DNA of 64,000 nucleotides from Paraglaciecola sp. 20A4. GTDB lineage: Bacteria; Pseudomonadota; Gammaproteobacteria; Enterobacterales; Alteromonadaceae. Below are positions 44,517 through 55,627 of the stretch, piece by piece. The translations under genes and the position numbers were made by a program. Under the pieces are notes generated by a model. It worked only from the letters and a program-made list of their open reading frames with translations, made no database searches and had not been told where the DNA came from. Position 1 is the first letter of the stretch. Each line of letters opens with the position of its first letter. The stretch spans positions 29,437 to 93,436 of the forward strand of contig NZ_WTPY01000015.1 of the NCBI RefSeq assembly GCF_011378905.1, written 5' to 3'.

Positions 44517-45494
44517 CTAATCGATGAATGTTGCCAAACGTGATTGCAAAGTCGCTTTTGCTTCAGCAACCATACGTTCAATTAGCACTTCGCATGTAGG
44601 GATGTCATTTATAAGGCCAATAACCTGACCTGCAGTCCAGATACCATCATTGATTTCACCTTCTTCTATGCAGCGCTCACGACCACGTGCACCCGCAACT
44701 AGCGGTTGTAGATCTTTAAAGTCTGTCTCACCGTCTCTCGCTTCTATTTCAACAACTTGCTTAGCAATATCATTTTTAAATACCCGGGCAGTGTTATTCA
44801 GCGTGCGAAACATTAAGGTGGTATCTGTTTCGTTGGCGTCAACCATTGCTTGTTTCATATTCTCATGGACTGGTGCTTCTTGAGTGGCAACAAAGCGTGT
44901 TCCCATGTTGATGCCTTCAGCTCCTAATACCATCGCTGCAGCCATTTGTGCTCCAGTGCCTATACCGCCAGAAGCGAGCATTGGAATACTTAGTTTGGCG
45001 AATGCTGCAGGTAATAACACAAGATTAGTTACGTCGTCTTCACCTGGATGGCCTGCACATTCAAAACCATCAACACTGACTGCATCACAGCCTATTCTTT
45101 CGGCCTTTAACGCGTGGCGTACAGAGGTGCATTTATGGATCACTTTTATACCGGCAGCTTTAAATGCGGGCATAAATGCTTCAGGGCTTCTTCCTGCTGT
45201 TTCCACTACTGGGACTTTGCATTCTATAATGACTTTGGCGTATTCTTCGTAAGGAGGGGGAGTGATAGACGGTAAAATGGTAATGTTGACGCCGAAGGGG
45301 TTGTCGGTCATGGTGCGGCAGCGTTCTATTTCTTCACGTAATGCTTCTGGCGTTGGTTGCGTGAGGGCGGTTAAAATTCCCAAGCCGCCAGCGTTCGATA
45401 CCGCCGCTGCAAGTTCTGCAGTTCCAACCCACATCATGCCGCCTTGGATGATTGGGTATTTGATATTTAGTAATTCTGTTATACGTGTTTTCAT
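44517..45494 (-). CDS. Nitronate monooxygenase-like (NPD-type) flavoprotein
   Basis: A 325-residue TIM-barrel FMN enzyme of the nitronate-monooxygenase/enoyl-reductase group. IIQGGMMWVGTAELAAAVSN (15-34) and GGLGILTA begin the barrel; GCDAVSVDGFECAGHPGE contains the His of the family and LASGGIGTGAQMAAAMVLGA the phosphate site. In catabolic clusters such proteins often do not act on nitroalkanes; members near steroid genes serve as enoyl-CoA or double-bond reductase-like enzymes. It ends the three-gene minus-strand operon behind two crotonases. Confidence 0.88.
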   Translation of the reverse strand: MKTRITELLNIKYPIIQGGMMWVGTAELAAAVSNAGGLGILTALTQPTPEALREEIERCRTMTDNPFGVNITILPSITPPPYEEYAKVIIECKVPVVETAGRSPEAFMPAFKAAGIKVIHKCTSVRHALKAERIGCDAVSVDGFECAGHPGEDDVTNLVLLPAAFAKLSIPMLASGGIGTGAQMAAAMVLGAEGINMGTRFVATQEAPVHENMKQAMVDANETDTTLMFRTLNNTARVFKNDIAKQVVEIEARDGETDFKDLQPLVAGARGRERCIEEGEINDGIWTAGQVIGLINDIPTCEVLIERMVAEAKATLQSRLATFID

Positions 45495-45563
45495 CTTATT
45501 GTTTCCTACGTCGTAGCGTTTTGTTTAAAAATTTTTAAGTGTGAATAAAATTCAAGAAAATGT

Positions 45564-46343
45564 TTATTTGTTTTTCTTTTTGACCTGTTCTAAAACTTTC
45601 ATCATTTCGGCTAAATCTACAGTCCTATTGTGAGGAAATGAGTATTTCTCTTCTAACAACAATCCTTGCTCTAACGTTGATTGCCAACCCTCATTTATGA
45701 GTTTTTTCATCTTTTGAGTATTGCCTTGGATATGCTCAGCAATTGATTGGGCTTTAGTAAGCGTTTCTTCTAACAGGGTTTCTTTACTGCAAAGTTTGTT
45801 AACTAATCCCCATTGCATCGCGGTAGATGCGTCTATGATATCGCCGGAGAGGCTCATTTCCCGCGCGCGACTAATGCCGATAATCCTTGGTAATTTTTGT
45901 GACATGCCCCAAGTTGGCATCAGTCCTACTTTGGCGTGTGTATCACCAAATATGGCTGAGTCTGCTGCATAAAGAAAATCACAGCAAAGCGCCAGTTCAA
46001 GCCCGCCGGTAATAGCTGCACCGTTAATGGCGCCGATTATCGGCTTTGTGCATTGCGCAAAGGTATCTGTCATATCCCTACTCTCAATGATATTGGAATC
46101 ATTGCCGGCAACATCTTTGAGATCAACGCCGGCACAAAATGCGCGGCCTGCACCGGTCAAAACGATGACGTTAACGTCTTTTGCAGCATCAGCAGATTTA
46201 ATCGCTTTAATGAGTGCTGTGCTTAGTCCCTCTGATATAGCGTTCAGCCTATCTGGGCGGTTTAGTGTAATGAGTGCCACCTTGCCGATTGTTTCGGTCA
46301 ATACAGGGGAGGTCGTTTGATTTTTTGCTTCAATAGTACCCAT
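45564..46343 (-). CDS. Enoyl-CoA hydratase/isomerase family protein (A)
   Basis: A 259-residue crotonase. Oxyanion-hole segments AGRAFCAGVDLKD and NGAAITGGLELALCCDFLYA are intact; the second acidic position of classical hydratases falls in GDTHAKVGLMPTWG, where the catalytic Glu is replaced by other residues. That variant is common among enoyl-CoA hydratases of secondary catabolic clusters and makes isomerase, hydrolase or lyase chemistry possible. It lies between the other crotonase (44 bases upstream) and the nitronate-monooxygenase-like gene (69 bases downstream). Confidence 0.9.
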   Translation of the reverse strand: MGTIEAKNQTTSPVLTETIGKVALITLNRPDRLNAISEGLSTALIKAIKSADAAKDVNVIVLTGAGRAFCAGVDLKDVAGNDSNIIESRDMTDTFAQCTKPIIGAINGAAITGGLELALCCDFLYAADSAIFGDTHAKVGLMPTWGMSQKLPRIIGISRAREMSLSGDIIDASTAMQWGLVNKLCSKETLLEETLTKAQSIAEHIQGNTQKMKKLINEGWQSTLEQGLLLEEKYSFPHNRTVDLAEMMKVLEQVKKKNK

Positions 46344-46387
46344 GGTTACTCCGTTAAGTAAGTTGGTGATTTTAATGGTTCGGTGAA

Positions 46388-47206
46388 TTATTGGTCTTTA
46401 AAGTTCGGTGGCCGTTTATTTAAAAATGCATTGATGGCTTCTTTGTGATCTTCGCTGGTGGCGCAGAGTATTTGTTGCCTGTCTTCAAGGGCTATGGCTG
46501 AGTCCATGTTGTTGGCATCGATGTTGGAATTAAGTCCTGATTTAGTCAGTCTCAAACCCATTGGAGATGTATTCAGCATTTTTTCAATGAAATTATTCGC
46601 TTCACTGTGAAGTGCTTCAATCGAGTCAACCTTTGATACTAAGCCTATTTCTTTCGCTCTGTCGGCATGTAGGAAATCGCCAGTTAGGAGTAGCTCTGAA
46701 GCAATAGAAGCGCCAACGAGTCTTGGCAGCATATAGCTAACCCCCACGTCACAACCTGAAAGACCAATTTTTATAAAAGCGGCATTCATTTTGGCGTTAG
46801 GTGTTACTAGCCTGATGTCGGAGGCGAGTGCAAGCGCAAAGCCTCCACCACAAGCTGCACCCTGAACGATGGATATAATGGGCTGAGGGCAGTCACGCAT
46901 AAGTTTAACAATACGTGATACGCGTTGTTGAATGCGCATGCCATTAGGTGCTGAGGATACATCTACCCCATGCTCATCTGACATATCGTAGCCAGCACAA
47001 AAAACTCTACCTTGTGCTTTTAGTACCACAATGCGGATCTCTTGACGATATTGCAGACTCTCGAAGTAATGCTGCAATTCGAGCATCATTTCTGGGTTCA
47101 TTGCGTTAAGTGACTCGGGACGGTTTAAGGTGAGCCATTCAACATTTTTTTTGGTTTCTACTTTTATGAACTGGTATGGAGGCGGCTTAGGCTGGAATAG
47201 ATTCAT
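46388..47206 (-). CDS. Enoyl-CoA hydratase/isomerase family protein (B)
   Basis: A 272-residue crotonase with RPESLNAMNPEM, oxyanion segments GRVFCAGYDMSDE and QGAACGGGFALALASDIRLV, and FIKIGLSGCDVGVSYMLPRL in the region that distinguishes hydratases from dehydrogenating or isomerising members. The Asp after GC in that segment suggests a dienoyl-CoA isomerase-like chemistry, tentatively. First gene of the minus-strand operon B-A-nitronate monooxygenase; the shared divergent promoter region has a palindromic operator 154 bases upstream. Confidence 0.9.
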   Translation of the reverse strand: MNLFQPKPPPYQFIKVETKKNVEWLTLNRPESLNAMNPEMMLELQHYFESLQYRQEIRIVVLKAQGRVFCAGYDMSDEHGVDVSSAPNGMRIQQRVSRIVKLMRDCPQPIISIVQGAACGGGFALALASDIRLVTPNAKMNAAFIKIGLSGCDVGVSYMLPRLVGASIASELLLTGDFLHADRAKEIGLVSKVDSIEALHSEANNFIEKMLNTSPMGLRLTKSGLNSNIDANNMDSAIALEDRQQILCATSEDHKEAINAFLNKRPPNFKDQ

Positions 47207-47359
47207 TGTAATCTCTCGTTATGGCTCGGTTATCACTTCGATTGGGTCACTAGCGCTTATCAGTTGTTTACTGACACTTCGAAAACGTGAGCTTTCAAGT
47301 GATTTTCGTAACATAAAATATCACTTGCCATAACATTGTGATAACTTTAGGCGTGTAGC

Positions 47360-47372
47360 ATTGTATTACAAT
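47360..47372. promoter_or_regulatory. Palindromic operator ATTGTATTACAAT, copy 7
   Basis: An exact palindrome in the 400-bp divergent region between the crotonase operon (minus) and the nitroreductase operon (plus), followed by TATGCAT. It could control both. Nothing else in 47207-47606 is recognisable. Confidence 0.6.
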
Positions 47373-47606
47373 TATGCATTTGTGTATACTTAACCTGTGC
47401 TGTAAGTGAGTGGTACTTTTTGAATACAGTGGATAGATGTAGGGCAATTTTTATGCTGTTCTAAAGCTCTAGGTAACGTTGATTTTTAGCGGTAAGACAG
47501 CTATCGGCTGTGGTGAATGGTGTTGCATCAGTGTGGCCATTTCATGGCGCTTTAGGTCATAGGATTGGTTTACAAACAACTGCACAAATAATACACGAGG
47601 AACAAC

Positions 47607-48281
47607 ATGATAAACCTTGATGACTTTAATGAATTGGTATTAGCGCGCCGGTCCATGCGCTCATTTTTGAGCACGCCCGTACCTGATGAAGATTTGAAGC
47701 GTATTTTTGAAACGGCAAAATTTGCGCCATCTAACTGTAACACTCAGCCGTGGCAGGTTTGTGTAGTGTCTGGGGAAACGGGCACTAAGGTCCAGCAGGC
47801 GTTGCTTGCTTCAACCGGTGTCGGTAAATTTCAGCTTGATTTCCCCTTTGACGACAGTGTCTATAATGGCGAATACAAAGAGCGCCAAGTAGGCGCCGCC
47901 AAGGCTTACTTATCTGCAGCTAGTATTGCCCGTGAAGACACTACAGGGCGCAATGGTTTTATGAAAAGCAACCTCAGTTTTTACGATGCGCCTCATGCAG
48001 CATTTATTTTCATGCCACAGTGGTGTGGTGTGCGGGAGGCTTCTGATGTTGGCATGTATGCGCAGAATTTGTTGCTGGCCATGCGCGCTCATAATGTGGG
48101 CAGTTGCCCGCAAACCATATTAGGTTTTAATGCCGACGCGGTGCGCTCGGTATTGAATGTGCCGAGTAATATGAAATTGCTGTTTGGCATATCGTTTGGT
48201 TATTTTGATCCACAACATCCTTTGAATACAGTACGAACTGAACGTGCAAGTATTGAAGATAGCGTCAGTTTTTATTCTTAA
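47607..48281 (+). CDS. Nitroreductase family protein
   Basis: A 224-residue FMN-dependent nitroreductase-fold protein. ARRSMRSFLSTPVPDEDLKR (13-32) and AKFAPSNCNTQPWQV (38-52) are the family's FMN-binding start; GMYAQNLLLAMRAHNVGSCPQ and FGISFGYFDP the C-terminal part. Such enzymes reduce nitro groups, quinones or activated double bonds with NAD(P)H. It opens the long plus-strand operon and is followed after 57 bases by the ligase, so a reductive step on a CoA-linked enone substrate is plausible. Confidence 0.88.
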   Translation: MINLDDFNELVLARRSMRSFLSTPVPDEDLKRIFETAKFAPSNCNTQPWQVCVVSGETGTKVQQALLASTGVGKFQLDFPFDDSVYNGEYKERQVGAAKAYLSAASIAREDTTGRNGFMKSNLSFYDAPHAAFIFMPQWCGVREASDVGMYAQNLLLAMRAHNVGSCPQTILGFNADAVRSVLNVPSNMKLLFGISFGYFDPQHPLNTVRTERASIEDSVSFYS

Positions 48282-48338
48282 GTTTTTCATCTATTTGAGA
48301 ATGTAAAAATGGCAATTATGAATTTTGGGAGAAACTAA

Positions 48339-50018
48339 ATGAATACCACAAATAAAACCAAACCTTGGCAGTTTATCTATGACGAAGCAGGAATTGTGGA
48401 AAAAATCCCCGAGATAATACCTTTTTCAGTTCATATCAGTCGCCATGCCATGGAGCGCCCTAACAGCCCTGCTCTTTGCTATTTAAGCAAAAAAATCAGT
48501 TATGTCCAACTCGACGCAGAGGCAAATCAGCTTGCCAATGCATTAGTCGCATTGGGTATATCCAAGGGAGATGTGGTGGGAATACAGATGCCAAATATTC
48601 CTCAATATGTTGTGGCGATGTTGGCAGTTGCAAAAATGGGGGCGATTGTTTCCAATGTGTCCCCTTTGTTAGCTCCTCCTGAATTGGTTTATCAAATTAA
48701 AGATGCCAATATCAGTACCTTGATCGTTTTGGACGCATTCGTGCCTATAACACAAGCGGTATCGGGGCAACTGCAAGGTACCTTGCATAATGTCATTGTT
48801 ACCGGTGCTGTAGACGCGATTAAGATTCCTGAAGATACGAAAGCACCAGTTATCGAGGGAATTCAGGCTTATCATTACACCCATTTAATCTCTGACAAAG
48901 ATACTCAATTCGAACAAATTTCGGTGTCCCCCGATGACGTTGCGCTTATACAATACACCGGCGGTACGACAGGCAAGCCTAAGGGCGCCATGCTGACACA
49001 CAGCGGTTTGGCGTGGGTCAACGAAAACTCTTATATGTATGCCAATATGGTGGCAGGGGAGGATGTCTCTGCGTCGCCATTCCCACTGTTTCATATTGCG
49101 GGTGCTTCTGGCGCTATGGCGATACTTCAGTTTGGCTGTATGTCTGTGTTGATCCCAGATCCTCGCGATATAGATCATTTTGTTGCTCAACTGATTGCCA
49201 ATCCCCCTACAATTTTTGCTGCCGTTCCCACACTTTATCAAATGCTGTTGGCTAATCCGAAGTCCAAGGAAATAGATTTCTCCAAATTGAAGTTCGCGGT
49301 ATCAGGTGCTGCTCCGCTGACCGGTAATGATCGGATGAAAGTCGAGGGCATGTTAGGTGAGCAGAAGCTGGCTGATTTTTTCGGAATGACAGAAACGTCG
49401 CCGACTTACGTGGCTAATCCACCTAGGCGTTCGAAACCAACAACGGTAGGTATTCCTTTGCCAGGTGTTGATGTAAAAATTATGGACTTGGAAACCGGTA
49501 CTAAAGAATTACCATTTGGCGAGGAAGGAGAAATTGTTGTCAATACGCCGGGGTTGATGAAAGGTTATCTCAATCTACCAGAGGAAACCGAAAAGGCGCT
49601 GCGTCTAATAAACGGTAAGCCATATATGTACACTGGCGATGTCGGAACTATGGATCATGAGGGTTATATAACAGTGTGCGATAGAGCTAAGGATATGTTG
49701 GTTGTCGGTGGTTATAAGGTCTTTTCATTAGAGGTGGAAGATAAACTGATGCATCTGGACTTTATAGAAGCCGTTGCCGTGGTGGGTACACCTGATGAAA
49801 AACGCCCGGGTAATGATGTCGTCAACCTGTTTGTGCAGCTTAATCCTGCTTGTGTGGATAAAGATACGACTGAGTTAGAAAAAGAAATCGTTGCTTTTTG
49901 TCGCGCTAATATGTCGCCTTACAAGGTTCCAAAGCGTCTGTTTTTTGTGGACCAGCTTTCAGTTACAGCGGTAGGGAAGTTGGACAAGAAAGTGATGCGC
50001 GAGATGGCGTCTGTTTAG
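48339..50018 (+). CDS. Long-chain-type acyl-CoA ligase (AMP-binding), paralogue B
   Basis: A 559-residue ANL ligase, near twin of that at 19680-21359. YTGGTTGKPKGAMLTHSG, FGMTETSPTYVAN, YTGDVGTMDHEGYITVCDRA and the C-terminal VTAVGKLDKK are complete. Identical blocks (GIPLPGVDVKIMDLETGTKE) show recent common origin; the copies are not identical, so substrate specificity may have split. It is the second gene of the long plus-strand operon. Confidence 0.92.
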   Translation: MNTTNKTKPWQFIYDEAGIVEKIPEIIPFSVHISRHAMERPNSPALCYLSKKISYVQLDAEANQLANALVALGISKGDVVGIQMPNIPQYVVAMLAVAKMGAIVSNVSPLLAPPELVYQIKDANISTLIVLDAFVPITQAVSGQLQGTLHNVIVTGAVDAIKIPEDTKAPVIEGIQAYHYTHLISDKDTQFEQISVSPDDVALIQYTGGTTGKPKGAMLTHSGLAWVNENSYMYANMVAGEDVSASPFPLFHIAGASGAMAILQFGCMSVLIPDPRDIDHFVAQLIANPPTIFAAVPTLYQMLLANPKSKEIDFSKLKFAVSGAAPLTGNDRMKVEGMLGEQKLADFFGMTETSPTYVANPPRRSKPTTVGIPLPGVDVKIMDLETGTKELPFGEEGEIVVNTPGLMKGYLNLPEETEKALRLINGKPYMYTGDVGTMDHEGYITVCDRAKDMLVVGGYKVFSLEVEDKLMHLDFIEAVAVVGTPDEKRPGNDVVNLFVQLNPACVDKDTTELEKEIVAFCRANMSPYKVPKRLFFVDQLSVTAVGKLDKKVMREMASV

Positions 50019-50045
50019 TTAGGTTTACAGCGATGTCGAACGAAC

Positions 50046-50060
50046 CAATATTGAATATTG
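50046..50060. promoter_or_regulatory. 15-bp palindrome between ligase and SDR
   Basis: CAATATTGAATATTG is an inverted repeat of CAATATT with a single central base, 58 bases upstream of the SDR ATG. It might be an internal promoter element; no other sign supports it. Confidence 0.25.
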
Positions 50061-50118
50061 TGTAGGTTTTTATTCCTAAACTTTGCACATATGTATAAGT
50101 ATCTATGAAGAGGTTGTT

Positions 50119-50928
50119 ATGTCTGGTGTAGTAATGGGAACCCAAGTCATAAAGGGGCAAGTGGCGTTAATTACAGGTGGTGCTTCTGGTATAGGCGCCG
50201 CTACGGTTGAAGAGTTTTTGCGTTGTGGTGCCAAAGTAGTGGTTGCTGATCGAGATGACGACGGTTTTGCACGTTTAAAACAAAGGTTGTCAGAGCAGCA
50301 CAACTCAGGTGATATCGATGAGCTGCTTTGTTTTATAAAGACTGATTTGGCTAAAGCAGAACAGGTTGAGGCGATGATAGATTTTACAATATCCCGCCAT
50401 GGCCGTTTGGACATTCTTTTTAATAATGCCGGTATTGCCGGTTCTGGATTAACCGTCGATGCGGATCTTAGGCACTGGGATAAAGTCATGGACGTTAACT
50501 TAAAGGCGGTTTTTATTGCCTGCAAGACAGCCATACCTCACATGTTAAAGCTGGGTGGTGGGGCGATTATCAATACGGCCTCAATATCCGGATTGGCAGG
50601 TGATGCGGGGTTCAGTTCTTATAGTGCATCAAAGGCTGCGGTGATTAACTTAACGAGAAGTATGGCGCTAGAGCAGGCTAAAAATGGTATCCGTATTAAC
50701 TCACTCTGTCCAGGAGCCGTCGATACTCCGCTTCTCAGTAAGTTACCTCCAAAAATAACTGAAAAAGCGCTAAACGCTATCCCCATGGGTCGTATGGCAC
50801 AGCCAATGGAAATGGCTAAAGTAGTGCGTTTCTTAGCCAGTGATGATGCAAGTTTTATGACCGGCGCCGTGCTAGCCGTTGATGGCGGTATAACGGCTTG
50901 GACTGGGCAGCCAAGTTTCTTTGAATAG
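50119..50928 (+). CDS. Short-chain dehydrogenase/reductase (classical SDR)
   Basis: A 269-residue classical SDR. TGGASGIG (19-26) binds NAD(P); NNAG, Ser in NTASISG, and the pair Tyr168/Lys172 in YSASK complete the catalytic set; PGAVDTPL follows. The frame extends 12 codons upstream, but GAAGAGG at 50107-50113 favours ATG 50119. It oxidises or reduces a secondary alcohol/ketone, probably a hydroxyacyl-CoA or cyclic alcohol intermediate. Followed after 41 bases by a second SDR. Confidence 0.92.
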   Translation: MSGVVMGTQVIKGQVALITGGASGIGAATVEEFLRCGAKVVVADRDDDGFARLKQRLSEQHNSGDIDELLCFIKTDLAKAEQVEAMIDFTISRHGRLDILFNNAGIAGSGLTVDADLRHWDKVMDVNLKAVFIACKTAIPHMLKLGGGAIINTASISGLAGDAGFSSYSASKAAVINLTRSMALEQAKNGIRINSLCPGAVDTPLLSKLPPKITEKALNAIPMGRMAQPMEMAKVVRFLASDDASFMTGAVLAVDGGITAWTGQPSFFE

Positions 50929-50969
50929 ACAATTTTCTTTAGGAGCTGCAGGTAACTGCAGGTAAATGC

Positions 50970-51746
50970 ATGAATAACGAAATTAATACTCTTTTTTCCC
51001 TTAGTGGCAAAACTGCGTTGGTAACTGGCGGCGCAAGAGGCTTGGGGGAAATGATGGCCAAGGGTCTGCTTCAGGCTGGCGCTAAGGTCTATATCACTTC
51101 GCGTAAGCCCGCTGATTGCGATACTAAAGTGAAGGAACTCTGTGCCTACGGCGAATGTCACGGTATTGTCGCTGATGTGGCAACTATGGACGGGATCGAA
51201 AAGTTGATAGATGGCTTTACTGAACAGGAGTCATCACTGGATATCTTAGTGAATAATTCGGGTAAAACTTGGGGCGCTCCACTTCTTGATTTCCCCGAAC
51301 GAGCTTGGGATGAGGTCATGGCAATCAACGTTAAATCTCCTTTCTATATTATTCAGAAACTACTCGGCCATCTGCAAGCTGCTTCGTCAGCAAATCGACC
51401 TGCTCACATTATTAATATTGGCTCTATTGCAGCGCTCAGTAAAGACAGTATGAGTGCTTTCCCTTATGGGGCATCTAAAGCCGCGCTGCATCATCTAACC
51501 GGCGTATTGGCTAAAGAATTAGTCAGTAAACACATCCATGTTAACGCCATCGCACCTGGTTCTTTTCCTAGCAAGATGACTGCGGGTATTACCAAATCAG
51601 ATGAGTCAATGCAGTCGTTACTCGATACCATACCTATGGGTCGTATGGGCGAACCTGACGATATTGCACAGTTGCTGATCTATTTGTGTTCTAGCCGATA
51701 TATGACTGGGCATGTTGCAGTATTAGATGGCGGCGCTACTTTATAG
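50970..51746 (+). CDS. Short-chain dehydrogenase/reductase (RhlG/FabG-like)
   Basis: A 258-residue classical SDR with TGGARGLG (19-26), NNSG, NIGSIAAL and Tyr166/Lys170 in YGASK. The segment SGKTWGAPLLDFPERAWDEV and the C-terminal MTGHVAVLDGG resemble the RhlG-type 3-oxoacyl reductases. The 12-base sequence GCTGCAGGTAACTGCAGGTA just before it contains a small direct repeat (CTGCAGGTAA twice). It is a likely 3-hydroxyacyl-CoA or ketone dehydrogenase in the operon. Confidence 0.92.
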   Translation: MNNEINTLFSLSGKTALVTGGARGLGEMMAKGLLQAGAKVYITSRKPADCDTKVKELCAYGECHGIVADVATMDGIEKLIDGFTEQESSLDILVNNSGKTWGAPLLDFPERAWDEVMAINVKSPFYIIQKLLGHLQAASSANRPAHIINIGSIAALSKDSMSAFPYGASKAALHHLTGVLAKELVSKHIHVNAIAPGSFPSKMTAGITKSDESMQSLLDTIPMGRMGEPDDIAQLLIYLCSSRYMTGHVAVLDGGATL

Positions 51747-51754
51747 AGGTTTAG

Positions 51755-53851
<2,097 letters not shown>

Positions 53852-54014
53852 GCCTCTTAAAGTAAAAAGTGTAAATATAATCTGAATCGAGCTGAGCTGC
53901 AGTTCAATTTAATTCCGGATACATAATTCAGACTTTCTGAAACGGTATCTTCAAGTGGAATTGGAATTGGAATATAAAAAGATAAATGTTTTTATGAAAA
54001 GATGAGAGAAAAAT

Positions 54015-54845
54015 ATGTCTAATCGAGTAGTAGTAACAATTAAAGAAAACGGCATAGCCGTAGTGACCTTGAACCGGCCTGAAAAAATGAACGCTATAGA
54101 TCTCGATATGTTCGAATCTATCACTGCTGCGGGTGAGTCGTTGATAAATAACCGTGCGGTAAAAGCTGTGGTTATCCATGGTGACGGTGCTGCTTTTTGT
54201 GCCGGTCTTGATCTTAGTTCTTTGGCCGAAGATGGCCCTGATGAGATGGCGTTGGGATCACCTAAAATAGGTAAAGCGCCTAATTTATATCAAAAAGTAG
54301 CATGGGTTTGGAAAGAGGTTCCGGTGCCGGTTATTGCGGCAGTTCACGGTGTGTGTTTTGGCGGCGGATTGCAGATAGCGCTGGGCGCCGATATGCGTTA
54401 CGTACACAAAGACACCAAAATGTCGATTATGGAAAGTAAGTGGGGTTTGATCCCCGACATGGCCGGGACACAAATTCTGCGGGATTTATGCCGTGTTGAT
54501 ATCGCTAAAGAGTTGACATTTACCGGTCGAATTTTTAATGGTGAGCAAGCAGTGCAATACGGAATTGCAACAGAGGTTGCCATTGATCCACTAGCCAAAG
54601 CAATGGCAGTGGCTGAGAGTATAGTTGCCTTGAGTCCGGATGCCATGGTGTATGCCAAGCAGCTATTTGAAGACGGATGGCAATGCAGTCGTGAAGAAGG
54701 GTTGCTTATGGAAGAAACGCTTAACGCTAAACTTATGGGCAGTGAGAACCAAATGGAGGCGGTTCGCTCTGGTATGAGCAAGTCCAAGGGGAATTATAAA
54801 CCGCGGATGCAAGATGCTTTTTACCAAGGTAACTGGATAAAATAA
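54015..54845 (+). CDS. Enoyl-CoA hydratase family protein (C)
   Basis: A 276-residue crotonase: LNRPEKMNAIDLDM, GAAFCAGLDLSSL, VHGVCFGGGLQIALGADMRY and SIMESKWGLIPDMAGTQILR. The Glu in MESKWG fits the classical hydratase acid position and the following Asp recalls dienoyl-CoA isomerases. It is preceded by GAGAGAAAAAT and lies 163 bases after the dienoyl-CoA-reductase-like gene. Together they would process unsaturated acyl-CoA intermediates. Confidence 0.92.
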   Translation: MSNRVVVTIKENGIAVVTLNRPEKMNAIDLDMFESITAAGESLINNRAVKAVVIHGDGAAFCAGLDLSSLAEDGPDEMALGSPKIGKAPNLYQKVAWVWKEVPVPVIAAVHGVCFGGGLQIALGADMRYVHKDTKMSIMESKWGLIPDMAGTQILRDLCRVDIAKELTFTGRIFNGEQAVQYGIATEVAIDPLAKAMAVAESIVALSPDAMVYAKQLFEDGWQCSREEGLLMEETLNAKLMGSENQMEAVRSGMSKSKGNYKPRMQDAFYQGNWIK

Positions 54846-55014
54846 AGCGTCGTTATTCTATTAATACGGGCGTAAAAACCTGAAGTGCAATGGTCAAATA
54901 AGATCATTTTTTATGGCAGCTAGGCTCAAGCGTTCAATTAGGTTTGACTCCTAAATAAAAGCGTTTTACCTATGCTCCATTCCATATAATCTATAGATAT
55001 TGGTAATTTTTTAT

Positions 55015-55437
55015 ATGAAAAACAAAGAACAAATAATTGCAAAGGTAAATCAACAGGGGCCTAAGCTCATCAGTTTACTCGGTGGAGCGTTAGTTGATTT
55101 TGATACTGAAAAAGACGCTTGTACATTTGAATTCAATATTAGCAAAGACTACTGCCATTCTATTAATGTTGTTCAAGGAGGCTTTGTTACTGCCATGCTA
55201 GACGCAGCGATGAGTCATGCTGTAATGATAATAGATCAAAATATTACCAATATTTCATCATTAGAAATAAAAACCGCCTATCTAGAGCCAACCCTAGCAG
55301 GAAAATTACGCGTTGAAGGTTGGGCGGTAAAAAAAGGTTATAAAATTATATTTATGGAAGGTCATATTTACAACGAAGACAATGTGTTGACAGCCACAGC
55401 AAGTTCGGTAGCTAAACTATCAAGAGCGACTAAGTAA
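55015..55437 (+). CDS. PaaI-type thioesterase (hotdog fold)
   Basis: A 140-residue hotdog protein: ...CHSINVVQGGFVTAMLDAAM places the helix-1 signature HxxxxVVQGGxxxxxxDxA; strands SLEIKTAYLEPTLAGKLRVE follow. The usual acid (Asp in MLDAAM) and His are present. It starts at ATG 55015, five codons inside an open frame whose first codon is TTG; the ribosome site is weak. It would release CoA from a stalled or aromatic-like acyl-CoA. 169 bases upstream of it are empty. Confidence 0.85.
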   Translation: MKNKEQIIAKVNQQGPKLISLLGGALVDFDTEKDACTFEFNISKDYCHSINVVQGGFVTAMLDAAMSHAVMIIDQNITNISSLEIKTAYLEPTLAGKLRVEGWAVKKGYKIIFMEGHIYNEDNVLTATASSVAKLSRATK

Positions 55438-55503
55438 TCTTTGCCATTAGACTTTTTTTACAGGGCGTTAGTTATCTTTAGACTGTTTAGTTTGCCCCGA
55501 ACG

Positions 55504-55516
55504 ACCGTACTACAAT
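55504..55516. promoter_or_regulatory. Degenerate operator ACCGTACTACAAT
   Basis: The right half TACAAT is intact, the left half differs by two T-to-C changes. It lies 112 bases upstream of the ligase at 55628. Weak evidence by itself; listed because it shares position and half-site with the other copies. Confidence 0.25.
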
Positions 55517-55627
55517 TATTGAGTTTTAGATAAATTGAGGCAACATCTTAATTGCCCTAAGCGTCGAGGGCACATAGAGACATATGCGTTCTTATTATCC
55601 TTCATAACCACAATATAGGACTTATTT

